Source: UBA6244 sp963676875
Lineage (GTDB): Bacteria > Bacteroidota > Bacteroidia > Bacteroidales > F082
Direction: 5' to 3'
NCBI GenBank assembly: GCA_963676875.1
Contig: OY781436.1
Coordinates: 1,364,001-1,428,000 of the forward strand
Length of the DNA stretch: 64,000 nucleotides
Of the stretch, positions 53,168 through 62,274 are shown one piece after another. Every line of letters starts with the position of its first letter. Position 1 is the first letter of the stretch. Below the pieces are notes generated by a model. That model saw nothing but the letters and a program-made list of their open reading frames with translations. It was not told where the DNA came from and did not search any database. Made by a program: the position numbers and the translations under genes.

Positions 53168-53297
53168 GCTAGCAATGCATCATACTTTATGGCTAATTTT
53201 GGCTTGACATTCACGTTTTTGACTTTAAATCACAATTGTTGTGGTCAGAAAGATTCGTCTTCGAAAAGCGCCACAAAAGTATATGCAACACGTTAGC
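53168..53297 (+). other. attC-like cassette junction
   Basis: GCTAGC (53168-53173) to GTTAGC (53292-53297), 130 bp. TGCATCATACTTTATGGC pairs with GCCACAAAAGTATATGCA. Shares GTGGTCAGAAAGATTCGTCT with the loop of the 48505 site. Confidence 0.65.
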
Positions 53298-53363
53298 GAC
53301 AATCAGCGAACTTCAAAATTTCTTTAAAATTGAACTTTATGTTTGTGGAAATTTATATATGTA

Positions 53364-55751
53364 ATGATGAGATTTTCAAATAGAGCAATATTGAGTTTTA
53401 TTCTCTTTTTCGTTTTTCATTTTTGCATTGAAACTGCTTTTTCACAAACATTTAGTGTTTCTGGAATTATTATCGAAAAAACAAGTAAGGAGCCCTTACC
53501 TGGAGCATCAATTGTACTATTTGATGCAACTGGTTCAGTTTTAAATGGAGCAACTTCTGATAATCAAGGAACTTTTATAATTAATTCTATATCAAATGGA
53601 AATTACCATATAGAAATTAGTTTTATAGGCTTCATAACGGACACTATTAAAAATCTGCAAGTAAATAATGACATAAACATTGGGTCAATTAAACTTATAC
53701 CAACTGAAATTCTTCTTGATGAAGCTATTGTTACGGGAGAAAAGGCAATCTACACAACACATTTAGATAAAAAAGTATATAATGTTCAGAAAGATGTGCT
53801 TGCCGAAACTAGTACTGCAAGTGAAATATTACAGAATGTTCCTTCGGTGAATGTTGATATAAACGGTGGAATAACTCTAAGAAATACAGGTAATATTACT
53901 TTCTTTATTAATGGTAAACCATCGGCATTATTAAGGAAAAATCCTTCGGCCATTTTAGAACAAATTCCTGCAAGTAGTATCGAAAGAATTGAAGTTATAA
54001 CAAATCCTTCGGCTAAATATCGACCAGACGGAGTTGGAGGGATAATAAATATTGTATTAATAAAAGATGCTGATAAAGGGTTTAACGGTCAAATTCAAGC
54101 TAATGTCGGTAATGAAGGTAGATACAATGCAAATTTAAATCTAAATTACGGAGCTGAGGATTTTAAACTATTTGGTAACTACGGTATCCGCCATTCTAAT
54201 GCAAGTGCTTTATACACTGATGCAAGAACCTATAAAGACAGCTTAGAAAATTTTCAAAGTTATTATAATGAAGATGGCAGCTCAAAAACTAATAGTTTTT
54301 CTCATAATGTTTTAGTTGGAGCCAATTATGACATAAATGATTATAACAATGTTGAAATATCAGGAAATTATTTTATTCAAAATTCATATCACGATGGCAG
54401 TTCCAATATATCATTGTTTGATATATATAATAATCCTGAATATATATTCCTCAACACCCAAACAAATGATGAATTAGAAGAAGAAGGCGAAGCAAATTTA
54501 ACATACGAACATAGTTTTAAGAACAAAGAAGACCATACACTAACATTCGAAGCCGTTTACTCATCGTATAACGAGAAAGAAGATAAAACATTTAATCAAT
54601 CATATACACTTCCTACAACGAATATCGAAACAAGTAACTATATTATTCAGAAAAGTGGCAATCAGCAAGAATTAAATTTAGAATATGTTTTACCATTGGG
54701 CGAAGATGCCGAATTTGAAAGTGGTTATACGGGAGAGTTTATTTATGATAATATTCGATATAACAAGAATGAAGAATTAAGTCAGTTTAAATTTAACCAA
54801 CAAATACACGCCTTTTATGCATTATATGGACAATCAATCGAAGATTTTAGTTATAAAGCAGGATTAAGATCCGAGCAAACCAATATTACTTCGCATTTAG
54901 TAAATCCAACCGACACACTAATACCAAACAACTATTTTAAATTATTTCCGACAATTCATTTAGGATATGATATTTCTGACAACAAAAACATTTCGTTAAG
55001 TTACTCAAAACGAGTAAATCGACCTGATCCGGACGAGTTAAATCCAAACCCCGAATTTAGCGATCCTCGAAATGCCGAAGCAGGTAATCCAAATTTAAAA
55101 CCGGAACAAATACACTCAGTTGAATTCGGATACAGATATGTCCATAAAAAATATTCTATAAATTCATCTTTATATTACCGTTATAAATACGATGCTTTTA
55201 CGGGAATTTTTACAAATATTGGTGATAGTATTGTTTTGTATACCACAACAAATTTAAATACCCAACAATCGGGAGGAATAGAAGCAATCTTATCGGGTAA
55301 AATTCTAAAAAAACATACTTATAATATTACCGGCGATGTGTATTATACTACAATTGATGCCACAAATTTAGGTTATTCAAATAATAAATCAAGCATTTCA
55401 GGAAATATTAAGGCATATTCCCTTATCAACCTTTTCGAAAAAACATTTTTACAACTTAATGCCTATTACTATTTTCCTTCAATTACGCCACAGGGAAGTA
55501 GAGATGATTATTATTATTTTAATATTGGAATAAAACAAAACTTATTCAAAAACAGAGCATCGTTAACACTTACCGGAACTGATATTTTTCATACTTACAA
55601 AATTAAATACAATATACAATCTTCCGAGTTAAATCAAATTACGACAATTCAAAGACGCTATCCGGTTGTTTATGTCGGATTTATATGGCGTTTTAACAAT
55701 TATAAAGAAAAAGAAAAAATTGATTTTGATGAAAATGGATTAAAAAAATGA
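53364..55751 (+). CDS. TonB-dependent receptor-like outer membrane protein
   Basis: 795 residues from ATG 53364 (53343 is also possible). Signal peptide ends ETAFSQ. Residues about 30-115 form a carboxypeptidase-regulatory-like domain (FSVSGIIIEKTSKEPLPGAS). A plug-like domain follows (TASEILQNVPSVNVDINGGI, PASSIERIEVITNPSAKYRP, GVGGIINIVL), then a beta-barrel of the OMP_b-brl_3 type with LSYSKRVNRPDPDELNPNPE and ending VGFIWRFNNYKEKEK. Probably an importer or peptide-interacting barrel. It is unusually large for a one-gene cassette; it follows an attC-like site by 66 bp and is followed 9 bp later by the intron-bearing block. Confidence 0.9.
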   Translation: MMRFSNRAILSFILFFVFHFCIETAFSQTFSVSGIIIEKTSKEPLPGASIVLFDATGSVLNGATSDNQGTFIINSISNGNYHIEISFIGFITDTIKNLQVNNDINIGSIKLIPTEILLDEAIVTGEKAIYTTHLDKKVYNVQKDVLAETSTASEILQNVPSVNVDINGGITLRNTGNITFFINGKPSALLRKNPSAILEQIPASSIERIEVITNPSAKYRPDGVGGIINIVLIKDADKGFNGQIQANVGNEGRYNANLNLNYGAEDFKLFGNYGIRHSNASALYTDARTYKDSLENFQSYYNEDGSSKTNSFSHNVLVGANYDINDYNNVEISGNYFIQNSYHDGSSNISLFDIYNNPEYIFLNTQTNDELEEEGEANLTYEHSFKNKEDHTLTFEAVYSSYNEKEDKTFNQSYTLPTTNIETSNYIIQKSGNQQELNLEYVLPLGEDAEFESGYTGEFIYDNIRYNKNEELSQFKFNQQIHAFYALYGQSIEDFSYKAGLRSEQTNITSHLVNPTDTLIPNNYFKLFPTIHLGYDISDNKNISLSYSKRVNRPDPDELNPNPEFSDPRNAEAGNPNLKPEQIHSVEFGYRYVHKKYSINSSLYYRYKYDAFTGIFTNIGDSIVLYTTTNLNTQQSGGIEAILSGKILKKHTYNITGDVYYTTIDATNLGYSNNKSSISGNIKAYSLINLFEKTFLQLNAYYYFPSITPQGSRDDYYYFNIGIKQNLFKNRASLTLTGTDIFHTYKIKYNIQSSELNQITTIQRRYPVVYVGFIWRFNNYKEKEKIDFDENGLKK

Positions 55752-56374
55752 CAGCCGCCAATCGAGTAGACGGCTCCGCCAGAATTAACTGACGGAGTGC
55801 GCCTCTCACACCACCGTAGTGCGACAAGAAGTCGCTTAATATAACTGTATAACGTTCATTGAATGATTAAACCTTGTGTTCCATCACAAGTAGCCTATGG
55901 ACACGTGCATACCGGGCAACTGGTTTGTGCGAAGCTGTCCGGACAATATAGCCTGTAAAGGATTTCTGTAAGGGAAACCTGTCGTGGTATCGTCAAACCA
56001 TGGAGGAGTTAGGCTTAACCGGTATGGTTAACATATGTGAACTGCTAATAAATGTCGTGACGTGAGAATAGCGAAAGACGATGATACGCTATGACCAAAA
56101 GGTAAGGGGTATAGATAACAGACTTTGTGGTTTCTGTTACATGGATTACGATTCCCCCGGCAAAGAGGCAGAACCTAACCCGGTTTGTTATGTAAGTGGA
56201 ACTTGGTAAGCCCGTACGGTTACGGCCAGTTGGCGGTTAGGCTCTCCGCAAGGAGAGCACAATACCGTGCGGGTAAAGGAACGACAGAGAAAGCCAATGC
56301 CGTTGTGTAATGCAACGGATATGCCCACTTCTGTTATGGTACTCTTTTACGAGAAATTTATAGTAAGACTTTCA

Positions 56375-57871
56375 ATGAGGAAAACGCAAATGAATCTGCC
56401 GGAAAGTGGATGTGCATCCGAAACTATATGGACAACTTGGGATTCCATTAACTGGAACAAAGTAGCCCGTGCAGTTAAGTCACTACAAACGCGTATCGTA
56501 AAGGCCGTCAAAGCAAAACATTTTCACAAAGCTAAAGCTCTCCTACTCCTGCTTACCCGTTCGTTTTACGGGAAACTGCTGGCTATTCTAAGGGTAACTA
56601 CCAACAAAGGCAGTAGAACCTGCGGCGATGACAAGATACTATGGAATACACCACTCAGGAAATGGAAGGCTATTGAACAATTATCCATCAAAGGGTATAA
56701 AGCAAAACCATTAAAGCGAAAATCTATTCCCAAGAAAAACGGAAAACTTCGGCATCTTGGCATTCCAACAATTAGGGACAGGGCTATACAAGCCTTGTTC
56801 AAACTAGGTCTCGAACCTATAGCAGAAACCACCGCAGACCCGAACTCTTACGGGTTCAGACCAAAACGGTCGTGTGCCGATGCTATTGTTCAATGTTATA
56901 ATGTGCTTTGTAAACGTAATTCGGCTGAATGGATTCTCGAAGCTGACATAAAGGGATGTTTCGATAATATTTCGCACCAATGGATCTTGCAGCATATTCC
57001 TTTAAATAAAAAGGTTTTGACTCAATGGCTCAAAGCTGGTTATATGGAGAAAAAACACTGGTTCCCAACCGAAGCTGGAACACCTCAGGGTGGTATCATT
57101 TCGCCAATAATTGCCAACATGGTACTCGATGGCTTGGAGGAAATCATCAACCTTCATGCTCATCACAAACCAAACAGTAACCCATTTAAAATAAACTTCG
57201 TCCGTTATGCCGACGATTTTGTGGTTACCTGTAGCAATAGCGAATATCTCGAACATGAGATTAAACCGCTTATCAGCAAGTTTCTTGCCGATAGAGGATT
57301 GGAACTCTCTGAAGAGAAAACCAAGATTACCCATATTCAAAAGGGTTTCGATTTCCTTGGATTCAACGTGCGCAAGTACAAACATAAATGCCTTACCAAA
57401 CCTAAAAAGGATTCGGTAAAAAGTATTTTTGTAAGTATAAGTGAATGTGTTTCGAACCATAAAGCCGTATCGCAAAAGGAACTCATCCGAATGATCACAC
57501 CAAAAATCAGGGGATGGGCTAACTTCTTCCGACACTCTGCAGCCAAACAAACCTTTTCATTGCTGGACAATAAAGTTTTTAAACTATTGTGGAAATGGGC
57601 TAAACGCCGACATCCCAACAAAGGCAACCATTGGATTAAAGCTAAATACTTTAAAACCAAAGGCAACCGACAATGGGTATTTTCGACAACTGATAAAATG
57701 CAAACTTACGAACTACCTCTTTTCGATGCCACTAAGATTATTAGGCATACCAAGATAAAGAGCCTTTCAAACCCTTACGATAAGGAATGGAAAGGGTACT
57801 TTAGAGAAAGGGCAAAGGGTAGGCTTGTAAAGCATGATAATATTAGAAAATTAGCCACTGCAAGCTGTTGA
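56375..57871 (+). CDS. ltrA: Group II intron reverse transcriptase/maturase, copy 2
   Basis: 498 residues from ATG 56375 (GTG 56267 possible), identical in sequence to the product at 28388-29884, with the same YADD catalytic motif, GTPQGGIISPI and maturase domain and the same lack of an HNH domain. Complete identity of two copies suggests recent movement or gene conversion and that both are functional. Confidence 0.93.
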   Translation: MRKTQMNLPESGCASETIWTTWDSINWNKVARAVKSLQTRIVKAVKAKHFHKAKALLLLLTRSFYGKLLAILRVTTNKGSRTCGDDKILWNTPLRKWKAIEQLSIKGYKAKPLKRKSIPKKNGKLRHLGIPTIRDRAIQALFKLGLEPIAETTADPNSYGFRPKRSCADAIVQCYNVLCKRNSAEWILEADIKGCFDNISHQWILQHIPLNKKVLTQWLKAGYMEKKHWFPTEAGTPQGGIISPIIANMVLDGLEEIINLHAHHKPNSNPFKINFVRYADDFVVTCSNSEYLEHEIKPLISKFLADRGLELSEEKTKITHIQKGFDFLGFNVRKYKHKCLTKPKKDSVKSIFVSISECVSNHKAVSQKELIRMITPKIRGWANFFRHSAAKQTFSLLDNKVFKLLWKWAKRRHPNKGNHWIKAKYFKTKGNRQWVFSTTDKMQTYELPLFDATKIIRHTKIKSLSNPYDKEWKGYFRERAKGRLVKHDNIRKLATASC

Positions 57872-57902
57872 CCGGATTACTAAAATAGTCTTTAGAGTGC
57901 TT

Positions 57903-57936
57903 GAGCCGTATGAAGGGAAACTTTCATGTACGGTTC
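57903..57936 (+). ncRNA. Group II intron domain V, copy 2
   Basis: Same 34 nt hairpin as at 29916-29949. Confidence 0.85.
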
Positions 57937-57977
57937 TTAGAGGGGAAAGGGAGAGCAATCTCCCCGACCTACTCGAC

Positions 57978-58577
57978 CGTACGGGTCTCGTATACGGCGG
58001 TTCGTCAGGTATCAGTATCATCGCTCTTTACACCAATGATACCTTTGTCTTTATTTAAGAAAAGGCTGGCAAACTCTAAGTTTGAACCTCCTGATCAAAT
58101 TCAAGACAACCTAACGTTCAGTCCTTTGCTAACTTGTGAGACCTCCGTTCTAATGCCGGCTCGTTACCGCTAACTACGATGGCTTCTGCTGACTTCTTGG
58201 CTCATAGAAACCTAGTCTATTCCAAGATCTCCCCCGGTAAGAGCTTTTTCCTTCATCCAATTCCTGCGGCATCTACATAATTGTTCACTGGAGCTGTTCG
58301 GGCGTTGTAATGATGTGCTTACTTACCCTAAACAATTATGCCTCATATACCGTTCCTGTTCGTCAGTACCGGATTTTGTAGTCTCGCTTCCTTCAGTGTA
58401 AAGGTCACCCTTAACCACCTTGCGACTTACTAACACTTCCCAGCGTTACCTGAGCGTGTAAGGGACTTGCACCCTCTGGAAAAAAATCACCCATCTCGTT
58501 ACTATAGAAAATTTGTATTTTTGAACTTTTTCTAAAGCTTACGAGTGGGTGTGCGCTGCTCATGCAGGGCACACACA
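57978..58577. other. 3' flank of intron copy 2, no gene recognised
   Basis: Counterpart of 29991-30590 with substitutions. Ends in the GTGTGCGCTGCTCATGCAGG/GCACAC hairpin next to an attC-like site, as in copy 1. Confidence 0.6.
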
Positions 58578-58631
58578 TTGTATAAACGTAATGTGGGGTG
58601 ATGTGTTAAAAATGAATGAATTAACTATTAA

Positions 58632-58699
58632 TAAACAACGGAGTAAATAGAAAGTGAAGTGCCTTGAAACCCGCACTCCGCTTATGCTGAACCGTTAGC
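58632..58699 (+). other. attC-like junction, right part
   Basis: AAACAACGGAGT pairs with ACTCCGCTT (CGGAGT/ACTCCG), right end ACCGTTAGC with GTTAGC 58694-58699. AGTGCCTTGAAACCCGCACT resembles AGTGCTTTGAAATGCGCACC of the 23.3 kb site. The full site probably reaches back to about 58570 where the intron block ends. Confidence 0.5.
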
Positions 58700-58720
58700 A
58701 CAAACTAAATTTAAGCAAAT

Positions 58721-59188
58721 ATGAAACAGAAAATTTATAGAACAATTTTTCTTTTTTCCATTGTGACTTTATTGTTTATTGGCTGTGAGAAAGAAGAAAT
58801 GAATGACCTTATGGATTCACCAACTCATATTGAGATTAACGGTTTTTATCTTGAACTAGAAACATATATTTGGCGTGATTTTATGCCTGGTTCAGGCGAT
58901 TCAAAGATGATGTCAATTAATAGACTTTTTGACCGCAACCAGAATAATATTTCAAATAGATTTGAATTGGTAAAACAATATGTTATAAAGAAAAGTGATG
59001 TTTGGGAGACAGAATACACTTCGGAGATTTATGATACCGAAAACTATGTAATTGAAAAGATATCCAGAAAAGGACCATTATGGGATACAGGAAAAGAAGT
59101 AGATGTAATATGTCAATTCAGAGATATCTCAACTGGAACGGAATATAAAATATTGACAGAAAACCAAATTATAAATAGAACAGAATAA
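58721..59188 (+). CDS. Small lipoprotein of unknown function
   Basis: 155 residues with a lipoprotein signal (MKQKIYRTIFLFSIVTLLFI then GC, Cys22). The mature part is mixed alpha/beta (LMDSPTHIEINGFYLELETY, SNRFELVKQYVIKKSDVW, GKEVDVICQFRDISTGTEYK). Not recognised. It lies 21 bp after an attC-like right end. Its last base touches an inverted piece of the border repeat. Confidence 0.65.
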   Translation: MKQKIYRTIFLFSIVTLLFIGCEKEEMNDLMDSPTHIEINGFYLELETYIWRDFMPGSGDSKMMSINRLFDRNQNNISNRFELVKQYVIKKSDVWETEYTSEIYDTENYVIEKISRKGPLWDTGKEVDVICQFRDISTGTEYKILTENQIINRTE

Positions 59189-59213
59189 ACGTCTACTCGA
59201 TTGTGTGCTTGTT
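59188..59213 (-). repeat. Inverted fragment of the border repeat
   Basis: CGTCTACTCGATTGTG is the reverse complement of CACAATCGAGTAGACG, the left end of the border repeat; flanking CAAGCA on the complement also matches the 46.0 kb copy. It stands at the end of the minus-strand gene block, hinting that this block was inserted inverted. Confidence 0.65.
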
Positions 59214-59264
59214 TTCTATGTGTTAAAGTCATTTTAAATATGTCATCATAATAAATATTAGAAT

Positions 59265-59414
59265 CTAAGCTAAAAAACCTAATAATACATATTTCCATAA
59301 AACTTTCATTTTGGGATTTTCCGGCTTATCGTGAAGAGGTCCATAGAACACAAAATAAAAAGGAATTACAAACACCAATACTTTAAGCAAAGTAAATAGG
59401 TATTTATTTTTCAT
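59265..59414 (-). CDS. 49-residue membrane peptide
   Basis: MKNKYLFTLLKVLVFVIPFY with one or two hydrophobic helices, a short polar loop GPLHDKPENPK and ending LLGFLA. It overlaps the previous gene of the minus-strand operon by 11 bp. Not recognised; believed because of coupling and codon pattern. Confidence 0.5.
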   Translation of the reverse strand: MKNKYLFTLLKVLVFVIPFYFVFYGPLHDKPENPKMKVLWKYVLLGFLA

Positions 59415-59604
59415 TGTTATTTCTTTTTAAATATTGTTTGATAAGAAAAAATATATCTACTATTGCAAATAAAAGAACGCCATAACCGACATAATTCTTC
59501 CAAGTCCCAATATCTTCGGGCCTTATAAAAACGGTATTCAATAATCCGATTATTACAAAAAGAAGAGTACGTGCAATTGCCCATTGTTTTTTTGGTGATT
59601 TCAT
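59404..59604 (-). CDS. 66-residue membrane protein
   Basis: Two hydrophobic helices (TLLFVIIGLLNTVFI and VGYGVLLFAIVDIFFLI) joined by RPEDIGTWKN, basic C-terminus. Not recognised. Fourth gene of the sigma-factor operon, 12 bp after the preceding gene. Confidence 0.6.
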   Translation of the reverse strand: MKSPKKQWAIARTLLFVIIGLLNTVFIRPEDIGTWKNYVGYGVLLFAIVDIFFLIKQYLKRNNNEK

Positions 59605-59616
59605 TTCAATTTCCTT

Positions 59617-60345
59617 TTAATTATTTAATCCAAAAATCAGATACAAAAAAATAATTACTCCTGTAATCAATGCAATTCCAGTCGTGATTATATTTTTTAT
59701 CCTATTAGTTTTATATTTTTTAATGCTTGATGCGTTAATTGTATTTTCTTCAATTTCAACTAAACAACTTTCCAATTGATTAATTTGATAATCATTTTGT
59801 TTTATTTGAGCAAATGCACTGACACCATAACTCAAAATAATTCCTATGGTTAAAACAATAAAATCATCCAATTCAAAAGTCGGGATTTGTTCATATTTGA
59901 AGTGTAGATAAAACATAGAGCCACTAAGAAAAAACAAAGAACTCGACAAGGCACTCACAAATATAGATTTAATATATTGTTTAGTGTAAAAGTCACTATA
60001 TGCTCTTAGTAAATCTTTTAAATGTTCTTTTGTGATACTTATTTTATTAACTCTTTTGTAAACTTTTGTCTGCCAAATTATTCCAATGGTCGCTATTAAT
60101 ACGAAAAACGTATTAGTAAGAAAGGCAATTGATTGATTTCTTAGAAGAAAAATTAATACAATAAATGAAACGAGTAATAAACTTTTAAAAGCTATATCAA
60201 AAATTAACGACCTTTTGTATTGTCCTACTGTTTTTGAAGTAGATTTCATAAAATATTGAATTTCAATTTCAGAAAGTTTTTCTGCATGAAATGATTTCTC
60301 GTTTTTCCAAGCCAATCGATATTTATTTAAATCCAAGTTTTCCAT
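59617..60345 (-). CDS. Membrane protein encoded with an ECF sigma factor, possible anti-sigma factor
   Basis: 242 residues. The first 40 are soluble (MENLDLNKYRLAWKNEKSFH), a place and size that would suit a sigma-binding segment; then four to five helices in two pairs (LLLVSFIVLIFLLRNQ, TFFVLIATIGIIW, IFVSALSSSLFFLSGSMFYL, DFIVLTIGIILSYGVSAF) and a last one near the C-terminus (GIALITGVIIFLYLIFGL). It overlaps the sigma factor stop by 1 bp. Anti-sigma activity is inferred from this coupling only. Confidence 0.6.
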   Translation of the reverse strand: MENLDLNKYRLAWKNEKSFHAEKLSEIEIQYFMKSTSKTVGQYKRSLIFDIAFKSLLLVSFIVLIFLLRNQSIAFLTNTFFVLIATIGIIWQTKVYKRVNKISITKEHLKDLLRAYSDFYTKQYIKSIFVSALSSSLFFLSGSMFYLHFKYEQIPTFELDDFIVLTIGIILSYGVSAFAQIKQNDYQINQLESCLVEIEENTINASSIKKYKTNRIKNIITTGIALITGVIIFLYLIFGLNN

Positions 60346-60842
60346 TAGCTTATCTTTTTAATTATCTGTGCGAGCTTCTTTTTGCTTCTCACTAATTTTA
60401 CGCTTACGTTTTTTTCCGATATTCCAACAATTTCGGCAATCTCGCTATATGCTTTTTCTTCGAGCCAGAGCATAACAATCGCCTTTTCTATTTTGCTAAG
60501 TTTTGAAATTGCTTTATAAAGAATTTTAATGTCTTCGGAATAGTCAATAATTTCTGCAATAGCATATTCATCACTTAGTTGTGTTTTGTGATTTCCAAAT
60601 AAGGCCGCTTTTTTGTTTAATGTGATTGCAGTATTTAGAGCTACCCGATACATCCAAGTGGAAAATTTCGCTTCTTGTCGGAATGCCGGATAGGATTTCC
60701 ATAATTGCAGAACAATTTCCTGATATAAGTCTTTCTTATCTGCATTTCTATTTGAATAAACAAAGCATATCTTATGCAAAATCCCCTGATGTTTTTGGAT
60801 TTGGTCAATAAACTCCTTTTCTATTTCTTTTTGATTTTGCAC
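60345..60842 (-). CDS. ECF-type RNA polymerase sigma factor
   Basis: 165 residues. Region 2 reads KKDLYQEIVLQLWKSYPAFR and AKFSTWMYRVALNTAI; region 4 reads LSKIEKAIVMLWLEEKAYSE and IAEIVGISEKNVSVKLVRSK. Directs RNA polymerase to a small set of promoters. It overlaps the following membrane-protein gene by 1 bp and is 15 bp after the 96-residue membrane protein gene. Confidence 0.92.
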   Translation of the reverse strand: MQNQKEIEKEFIDQIQKHQGILHKICFVYSNRNADKKDLYQEIVLQLWKSYPAFRQEAKFSTWMYRVALNTAITLNKKAALFGNHKTQLSDEYAIAEIIDYSEDIKILYKAISKLSKIEKAIVMLWLEEKAYSEIAEIVGISEKNVSVKLVRSKKKLAQIIKKIS

Positions 60843-60857
60843 GCAGTTAAAAAAGAT

Positions 60858-61148
60858 TTAATAAAGGTGTAGAAAAATAAAAATTGCAATAAAAACGAAA
60901 AAACCAAACAATATAGAACTAATCATCATTTTGGTTTTCTTTGTGTTGATTTGCTTATTTTCTCTTTGAAATTTTTGCTCTAAACTAATTCCTGAAAAAA
61001 CACCAATTGGTAAGGCAGCTGAAATAGCAACGGTAAAACTATCAGATAAGGAAAATACTACGAGAGCACCTACAATTGCGAGCGAAATTCCTAACAACCA
61101 GCCCACTCCCTTAAATATTTTCGATTTATTTTGACTTAAATTTTTCAT
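60858..61148 (-). CDS. Small membrane protein upstream of the sigma factor
   Basis: 96 residues, helices GVGWLLGISLAIVGALVVFS, FTVAISAALPIGVFSGISL and ISSILFGFFVFIAIFIFLHL. A charged stretch (EQKFQRENKQINTKKTK) lies before the last helix. Not recognised. First gene of a five-gene minus-strand operon. Confidence 0.65.
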   Translation of the reverse strand: MKNLSQNKSKIFKGVGWLLGISLAIVGALVVFSLSDSFTVAISAALPIGVFSGISLEQKFQRENKQINTKKTKMMISSILFGFFVFIAIFIFLHLY

Positions 61149-61308
61149 TTGAAATTCTATTTTAATTTAACTATTTATTTAGTTAGTATGTCAAAATCCA
61201 AATTAACTACACATTACCCGAGTTTTTTTTAAAGTTGCACACAACTTGCATATCAAAAAACAATGCTTCAACTACGTGACAAAAATATTAATTGTACATT
61301 TGGACTAT

Positions 61309-61671
61309 TGAAGTGGTCTAAAAAAACCGGACAGAAAAATTATTACTTTTAAAATTTTTGTCATATGAAAAGATCGAGAAGAACATTTACCGCTAAACCC
61401 AAGTAACGATTGAAAAGAAAGAAACCTGCAACCAAACCAAATATTTTTGCACGTATCACAGTTGCAGAACAAGAAATATTCCTAGCTTTACCACACCAAA
61501 CTACCGATGATCCATTACAATGAAACAAGGAACTGATTTTAAACGTTTAGAAATATTTAAAAATGGATATATTCCACCTAATGAGGCATAAAGAAATATC
61601 ACATGGGGGTTATGGCAGTGATGGTATAGTGGAGATAAGGGGCATAGGTGTGTTTTTATATATTAGTTAGC
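61309..61671 (+). repeat. 363 bp composite repeat, copy 4
   Basis: TGAAGTGGTCTAAAAAAACC to TTAGTTAGC. It divides the inverted sigma-factor block from the following plus-strand gene. Confidence 0.85.
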
Positions 61672-61767
61672 TTTCATTGTAAAGAAAAAGAACCCGAGTT
61701 CACAAGATTTAGAGAAAATATAATCTATTACGAGAAATGACCAAATGGATTGAAAATTATAAAAGAG

Positions 61768-62046
61768 ATGTTTGATAATAGCTATTTTTCAATTGAAATA
61801 CTAGTAATATTAGCGCTTATTATTTTGTTTGACATTACTAGTCACATACTATCTCACATTTTTTTCAAGCGAATTAATCTTAAAACAAATTTCATTTATC
61901 ACATGGAACTATTATTGAAGTTAGATGAAATTTCAGCTAGAATTAAAAAATATCCTGTGACAAAACACCTACTTTATCTTATAATAATAATACCCATAAT
62001 TAATATTATTGGTCTTATCTATATTTTGACTCAATTGTTTAAATGA
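61768..62046 (+). CDS. Small membrane protein
   Basis: 92 residues from ATG 61768 (TTG 61750 would add six). Two helices, EILVILALIILFDITSHI and LLYLIIIIPIINIIGLIYIL, separated by a charged segment (FKRINLKTNFIYHMELLLKL). Not recognised. Lies between a composite repeat and an attC-like site. Confidence 0.55.
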   Translation: MFDNSYFSIEILVILALIILFDITSHILSHIFFKRINLKTNFIYHMELLLKLDEISARIKKYPVTKHLLYLIIIIPIINIIGLIYILTQLFK

Positions 62047-62136
62047 ATTATACGATTGAGCTATTTAAAAAAGCTATTTTATCTTAATGAGTTTCAAGAA
62101 TAGAAAAATTATTAAAATGGAAGAAAACAACGAAAA

Positions 62137-62265
62137 GCTAACATCGGGTCAAAGTGCATACCTCAGATGGAGATTCACAGTAAAATAAATAGTAACTTTA
62201 ACGATCAGAATCAAAGCAAAGTATAGAGATGAGAGTCGGAACGCACTTTACCCGCCACCGTTGGC
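62137..62265 (+). other. attC-like cassette junction
   Basis: GCTAAC (62137-62142) to GTTGGC (62260-62265), 129 bp. GGGTCAAAGTGCATACC pairs with GCACTTTACCC. The next gene starts 10 bp later. Confidence 0.6.
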
Positions 62266-62274
62266 AATAATTAG

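Larger units (their letters stand above)
55819..57977 (+). mobile_element. Group II intron, copy 2
   Basis: Same structure as copy 1: GTGCGACAAG start, RT frame, domain V at 57903-57936, end near CTACTCGAC. It lies directly after the TonB-receptor-like gene within the border repeat context. Confidence 0.8.
55760..58577 (+). repeat. 2.8 kb duplicated block with group II intron, copy 2
   Basis: Same orientation and limits as 27773-30590, offset 27987 bp. Intron region appears identical; differences gather in the right-hand 400 bp. Confidence 0.95.
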
